From contig NZ_JAIRDQ010000001.1 in NCBI RefSeq assembly GCF_021458635.1, forward strand, positions 1,736,001 through 1,800,000: a stretch of DNA of 64,000 nucleotides, read 5' to 3'. A program made the translations under genes and the position numbers. Positions 60,393 to 64,000 of the stretch are shown in pieces. Numbering within the stretch: the first letter of the stretch is position 1; every line of letters starts with the position of its first letter. Below the pieces are notes generated by a model. That model saw nothing but the letters and a program-made list of their open reading frames with translations, did not search any database and had not been told where the DNA came from. The stretch is from Bradyrhizobium monzae (GTDB lineage Bacteria; Pseudomonadota; Alphaproteobacteria; Rhizobiales; Xanthobacteraceae).

Positions 60393-61073
60393 CTAAGCCC
60401 CGACCAGCGCCTTGGCCGTCGGCAGCAGAGTCTGCTGCACCACCAGGCCGCGGGCGCGGGCGTCCATGACGCCGACGGCGCGCAGCGCAAGCAGCGTCAC
60501 GGTCTGCACCGCATCGCGCATCTTGACGGGATCTTCGAGATTGTCCGGCGCAAGCGGGCCGACCAGCGCTTCGTGCAGCGCCCCCAGCAGCGCGGTCGCG
60601 GCCAACGCGGTGTCCTGCGCCGGCAGATGGCCGGCGCGCACGGCTGCATCGATCCGCCCGGCCATCTCGCCCGCGATCTCGCGGCGGCTGGCCAAACGGG
60701 ACGCACTGACATCGACATCGACAGGCTCGGCCAAAATGCCCCAGGCCAGCCGGCGCTGCGACAGCGTATGAACGGCCACCGTGGTCACGGCCGCCGCCAG
60801 CGCCGAGGACGGGCCAGGCGCGGCATCGGCCGCCCGCCGGATCGCCGCGAGCTCGTCGCGCGAGACCTCGGAAATCAGTTCGGAGATCAGCTCAGCCTTG
60901 GAAGGGAAGTAGCGATAGACGGTGCCGGCCGCCACGTTGGCCCGGACCGCGACCGGTGCGATCTGCACCGCCGCCATGCCGCCTTCCGCCGCGGCTTCCC
61001 TTGCCGCCGCCAGAATGGCGCTGCGCCGAGCCGCAAGGCGCTTAACCACTTGATGCGTTCGCCGATAAACCAT
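60393..61073 (-). CDS. TetR-family regulator
   Basis: A 226-residue regulator. The N-terminal helix-turn-helix covers about residues 20-65 (MAAVQIAPVAVRANVAAGTVYRYF-like region). The C-terminal part is Ala-rich and ligand-specific, with no known class. The ATG at 61073 follows AGGAAG. A partial dyad TGAACAACTATTCA lies at 61160-61173, 87 bases upstream, and may be its operator. The divergent gene is the polytopic protein at 61342. Confidence 0.88.
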   Translation of the reverse strand: MVYRRTHQVVKRLAARRSAILAAAREAAAEGGMAAVQIAPVAVRANVAAGTVYRYFPSKAELISELISEVSRDELAAIRRAADAAPGPSSALAAAVTTVAVHTLSQRRLAWGILAEPVDVDVSASRLASRREIAGEMAGRIDAAVRAGHLPAQDTALAATALLGALHEALVGPLAPDNLEDPVKMRDAVQTVTLLALRAVGVMDARARGLVVQQTLLPTAKALVGA

Positions 61074-61341
61074 GGCGCGCTTCCTGTCCCACACGCTTGC
61101 CGCACGCCCGCGGCCGAACGCTTCGTCACTGCACTAGATGCAAATCGCCCCGCAAGGACTGAACAACTATTCAGGGGGGATGACAAGAAGCAAATGCGTC
61201 CCTGCATTGATTCATGCAACCTTAACTGGCTGGACATAGTCCTACGGGGATCAACCGGAATTCGGCCATGCGCCCTACAAGCGTACTTTCTGCGTCGCAT
61301 CCCGTTTTCGAAAATGGGCTGCCATCAAACGTGGCGCCTTG

Positions 61342-62982
61342 ATGCTGCAGCGCACGACGACCATTGCTGACTTGCCCGACTCCCTCGCCATGCCCGCGGC
61401 CGGAAGCCTGCGGCGATCAAGGACGACGAACCTGCGCGGGAAAGCGCTTGCACCCATCGCCATTGTCGTCTGCTCGATGCTGGCCGGCGCGCTCTACACC
61501 TTCGCGATGGGCGAGGACGTCAACTGGGATTGGCAGAACTACCACGAGTACAATGTCTGGGCCGTGCTCTATGGCCGCTATGGCGTCGATGCGGTCCCGC
61601 CGGGCTTTCAGACCTACTTCAATCCGATCGTCTATTTCCCCGTCTATTACCTCCGGCACTATCTGCCGTCGCCGTATGGGCTGATGATCATCGGCGCAAT
61701 TCACGGCCTCAACCTCGCGCTGATTTGCCTGTTTGCACGCGTCGCCCTGCGTCAGGCCGCAACCGTCGCTGCGATCGCGGCGGCGGTCGCAATCGCGGCC
61801 TCAGGTCCGATGACGCTCTCGGAAGTGGGCACGAGCTTTTCCGACGTGCTGCTGGCATTGCCGGTGATCGGCGGGTTCCTTCTGATCCTGGCTGCGGATC
61901 GCCGGCCCGCAGCCAGCCATCTGCTGGCCGGGCTCCTGATCGGTGCCGCGGTCGGGCTCAAGCTGACCAATGTCGTCTACGCGATCGGCGCAGCCGCAGC
62001 AGTGCTCGCCGCGGCGCGTCCGCTTCGCGCGACCGTTCTGCTTGGATTCGGCGGGATCGTCGGCGCGGCGCTCACGGGCGGCGAATGGTGCCTGATCGCC
62101 TGGCGCGACACCGGCAATCCGATCTTCCCGCTGTTCAATGCGGTCTTCCAGTCGGGCGAGGTGGCGGCCATCAATCTGATGGACGCGCAGTTCATGCCCC
62201 ACAGCGTGTCCGACGCACTGGCCTATCCGTTCTATTGGCTGATGGGCGACCACAGAGGCGCGGAGCATCCGTTCCGCGACGCCCGCTTCGCGGTCGTGAC
62301 GGTCCTGCTCGTGCTCGGCCTGCTTGTGCGCGTGGCGCGCGGCAGCGCGATCCTCACACGACGCGACGTGCAGCTGGTGGTGCTGTTTGCCGTCTCGTAT
62401 CTGGCGTGGCTCGGCCTGTTCTCGATCCAGCGCTATGCGGTGGTTCTGGAATTGTTGTGCGGCCCGATCATCGTTCTGCTGCTCGCGCGTCTCGCTGCAA
62501 GCGCGACGCCGACATTGCCCACGGTGTCCTCGGCTCCGCTGAACGTGCTGATGGTGACGGTTGCAGCCGCGATCGCATTGTGGTCGCAGCCGGCGGACTG
62601 GTGGCACCGCCCCTGGTCCGAGATCTACCGGCCGAAGATCGCCGACGCGCTCGATCAGCCCGCGACCTACTTCATCCTCGGCAAGCCGCTCGCCTACATC
62701 GCGCCGCAGCTTCCGCCGCAGTCGCGCTTCTACCTGCTCGCCGATATCGGTGTGCCCATCGTTCCCGGCGGCATCTTCGACCAGCGCATCCGCGCCGGGC
62801 TGAAGGCTCCCCTGCCCGGCGGTCTCCGTGAATTGCACATGCGCGGCGAACCGGACCGCAGCACGCTGCTGGATCGCTACGCGCTTGCGATCGATCGTTC
62901 CCGGCCCTGTGTCGCCATCGAGGGCGCCCGCATCGGCACGGTGCTCGAAAGCTGCCCGCTCATCGAGCGGGCTACGCATTAG
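61342..62982 (+). CDS. Polytopic membrane protein, GT-C glycosyltransferase-like
   Basis: A 546-residue protein with about ten membrane spans, beginning at about residue 38. The first outer loop contains GEDVNWDWQNYHEYNVWA, with an acidic and aromatic pattern resembling mannosyl- or arabinosyl-type GT-C enzymes. The C-terminal 110 residues form a soluble domain. A sugar-lipid transfer role is an inference from architecture only; no named family was recognised. A TTG lies one codon earlier, but the ATG at 61342 is preferred. Confidence 0.72.
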   Translation: MLQRTTTIADLPDSLAMPAAGSLRRSRTTNLRGKALAPIAIVVCSMLAGALYTFAMGEDVNWDWQNYHEYNVWAVLYGRYGVDAVPPGFQTYFNPIVYFPVYYLRHYLPSPYGLMIIGAIHGLNLALICLFARVALRQAATVAAIAAAVAIAASGPMTLSEVGTSFSDVLLALPVIGGFLLILAADRRPAASHLLAGLLIGAAVGLKLTNVVYAIGAAAAVLAAARPLRATVLLGFGGIVGAALTGGEWCLIAWRDTGNPIFPLFNAVFQSGEVAAINLMDAQFMPHSVSDALAYPFYWLMGDHRGAEHPFRDARFAVVTVLLVLGLLVRVARGSAILTRRDVQLVVLFAVSYLAWLGLFSIQRYAVVLELLCGPIIVLLLARLAASATPTLPTVSSAPLNVLMVTVAAAIALWSQPADWWHRPWSEIYRPKIADALDQPATYFILGKPLAYIAPQLPPQSRFYLLADIGVPIVPGGIFDQRIRAGLKAPLPGGLRELHMRGEPDRSTLLDRYALAIDRSRPCVAIEGARIGTVLESCPLIERATH

Positions 62983-63163
62983 GACGTGTACTCATAAAGG
63001 CATGCCATGTCGGCTGTCGGCGGCAGACCGGACGCGGGGCTGTGCTTCCCCCGATGTTGCTTGTGACCCAAAGTGGACGTTAGTCGGACCGTGCGGCCGA
63101 CTCGTCAATTTTCATGATTGGCTGGGCTGCCTTGACCTGCTGGCCGATTCGGTCACGCACGAT

Positions 63164-63847
63164 TCAAATTTTGTTTTTTGACCTTGAGGCAGGCAAATCT
63201 CCGCCCGCGTGGTCGTTGCCACGGTGCGCGGCGATGAACATGGCGACGGCCGACCGACAATAGGATTCGATTTCGTTGTCGTCCTCTGCTTTCGCCTGAT
63301 CGAAGCGTGCGATCATCAGGAGATCGGATCCTTTGAAAAGCGCGGCAAACAAGCGAGCGGACCGGAGAGGATCGGGCACGTTCAAAACCGCCTGCGCGTG
63401 CAACTGACGCAACAGGGCCTCGATTTCGGCGATGACATGGGCGGGGCCGGCTTCGAAATGGAGCTTGCTCAACGCGTTTTGACTCGTCTTGTCGGCCATG
63501 ACCATGGTTTCGAGACTGCGGACGTCTGATCTCAACAGCGTGCGAAGCAGTGATGATCCCACCGCCATGAGTTGATCTTCGACCGTAGCGTCGACGCCTT
63601 CAAGAAGAGCCTGTGGTGCAAACAACTGCTGGCAGCCGGCCGCCATGGCCGCGCCGAACAGCGCCTCCTTGTTCTCGAAGTGCCTGTAGATGCTGAGCTT
63701 GGATATCTTCGCTCGCTGGGCGACCTTGTCCAACGTCGTCGCTTGAAAACCCAATTCCACAAAGAGTTCGCGCGCGGCGTCGACAATCGTTTGGCCAAGC
63801 GCCTCGTTGACGGGCCGGCCGCGCCGGCCCTGGCTGTTTTCGGTCAC
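63164..63847 (-). CDS. TetR-family regulator
   Basis: A 227-residue regulator. The start is GTG at 63847, giving VTENSQGRRGRPVNEALGQ, then the helix-turn-helix (about residues 25-65, TTLDKVAQRAKISKLSIYRHF). The C-terminal half resembles AcrR-type members. A 26-base dyad lies 20 bases upstream of the start and over the divergent promoter, so it probably represses both itself and the gene to the right. Confidence 0.88.
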   Translation of the reverse strand: MTENSQGRRGRPVNEALGQTIVDAARELFVELGFQATTLDKVAQRAKISKLSIYRHFENKEALFGAAMAAGCQQLFAPQALLEGVDATVEDQLMAVGSSLLRTLLRSDVRSLETMVMADKTSQNALSKLHFEAGPAHVIAEIEALLRQLHAQAVLNVPDPLRSARLFAALFKGSDLLMIARFDQAKAEDDNEIESYCRSAVAMFIAAHRGNDHAGGDLPASRSKNKI

Positions 63848-63861
63848 GATAATTCCAGTAC

Positions 63862-63893
63862 TTGACAGTATCCTAATTCTTGAATTACGATAC
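63862..63893 (+). promoter_or_regulatory. TetR operator overlapping a divergent promoter
   Basis: TTGACA (63862-63867) and TACGAT (63886-63891), 18 bases apart, form a promoter reading right. GTATCCTAATTC and GAATTACGATAC, with TT between, form a 26-base dyad at 63868-63893 with one mismatch, filling the spacer and -10. Binding of the adjacent TetR protein here would block the promoter. Confidence 0.72.
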
Positions 63894-63941
63894 CATGAAG
63901 TATCTGAAATGTGCAAGCCGATGGGTAGGGTGACTTCTTCG

Positions 63942-64000
63942 ATGCAACGACGAGCCCTGCTGCAGTTGGCTGCGCTTTCCACCATCGGCCTCGCCCACGC
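63942..64000 (+). CDS. Exported protein, N-terminal part (cut by window edge)
   Basis: The visible 19 codons read MQRRALLQLAALSTIGLAH, a twin-arginine-like signal peptide. An in-frame ATG at 63921 could add seven residues. The body of the protein lies outside the window, so the function is unknown. It is the likely target of the divergent TetR gene. Confidence 0.55.
   Translation, partial: MQRRALLQLAALSTIGLAH

Noticed and set aside
1-64000. CRISPR arrays, prophage, insertion sequences or integrative elements
   Set aside because: No spaced identical repeats, transposase, integrase or tRNA-adjacent attachment site was found; the repeats present are short palindromes or one in-gene minisatellite.

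Overview
The window is a 64 kb piece of high-GC chromosome from an alphaproteobacterium, most likely Bradyrhizobium or a very close relative. The evidence is the gene content: a nirK/nirV/nnrR/nnrS denitrification locus, three-part pntAa-pntAb-pntB, aa3 oxidase subunit IV, GapR (DUF2312), DUF1036-pyk and DUF882. It also carries the short palindromic intergenic repeats I know from Bradyrhizobium-type genomes. No rRNA, tRNA, CRISPR array, transposase or phage gene was found. Genus assignment is inference.

Layout. 1-375 is the start of a chemoreceptor gene. 638-7713 holds a 2-hydroxyacid dehydrogenase, a sugar-type ABC importer (binding protein plus two permeases, no ATPase), an exported metallo-beta-lactamase-fold enzyme and an exported phytase-like esterase. 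7865-11594 holds a MuiA-type surface protein, a FixJ-like regulator with a degenerate receiver, and an AraC regulator. 11598-17608 is the denitrification locus: nnrS and nnrR diverge from a shared NnrR box, followed by a redox-disulfide small protein, hemN, nirK and nirV. Three TTG-N8-CAA boxes are present; two have a plausible -10 at the spacing expected for class II Crp/Fnr activation, and the nirK one has only a weak -10.

17805-33318 holds the CoA-transferase pair scoA/scoB, an AsmA protein, and a second ATPase-less sugar importer facing a glpD-potA-potB-potC-like operon that lacks a binding protein. A PAS-GGDEF-EAL receptor and an L-2-hydroxyglutarate oxidase-like enzyme follow. 33422-38103 holds four small proteins, a diguanylate cyclase with a histone-H1-like basic tail, purEK and aqpZ. 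38363-46071 holds rpsU, a TPR lipoprotein, a repeat-rich membrane-anchored protein, a cupin, a Ca2+/H+ antiporter, a hydrolase, the transhydrogenase operon and aa3 oxidase subunit IV.

46171-46803 is an AbrB-Doc toxin-antitoxin module with an 18-bp perfect palindrome over its promoter. 46909-57157 holds an oligoendopeptidase F with a Lys/Ala-rich tail, an NtrC-like regulator, two cell-wall enzymes (L,D-transpeptidase and DUF882), a DUF1801 protein and an adenylate cyclase-TolB-TPR protein. 57268-62982 holds gapR, a DUF1244 protein, a DUF1036 protein with pyk, a TetR regulator and a polytopic membrane protein. The right end (63164-64000) is a TetR gene diverging from an exported protein cut by the window edge, with a 26-bp dyad over the divergent promoter.

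Most of the window is ordinary chromosomal core and transport DNA. The regions that best repay a second look are the NnrR regulon details, the incomplete ABC importers, the AbrB-Doc module, the Glu-for-Asp response regulator, and the regulatory dyads upstream of several genes.
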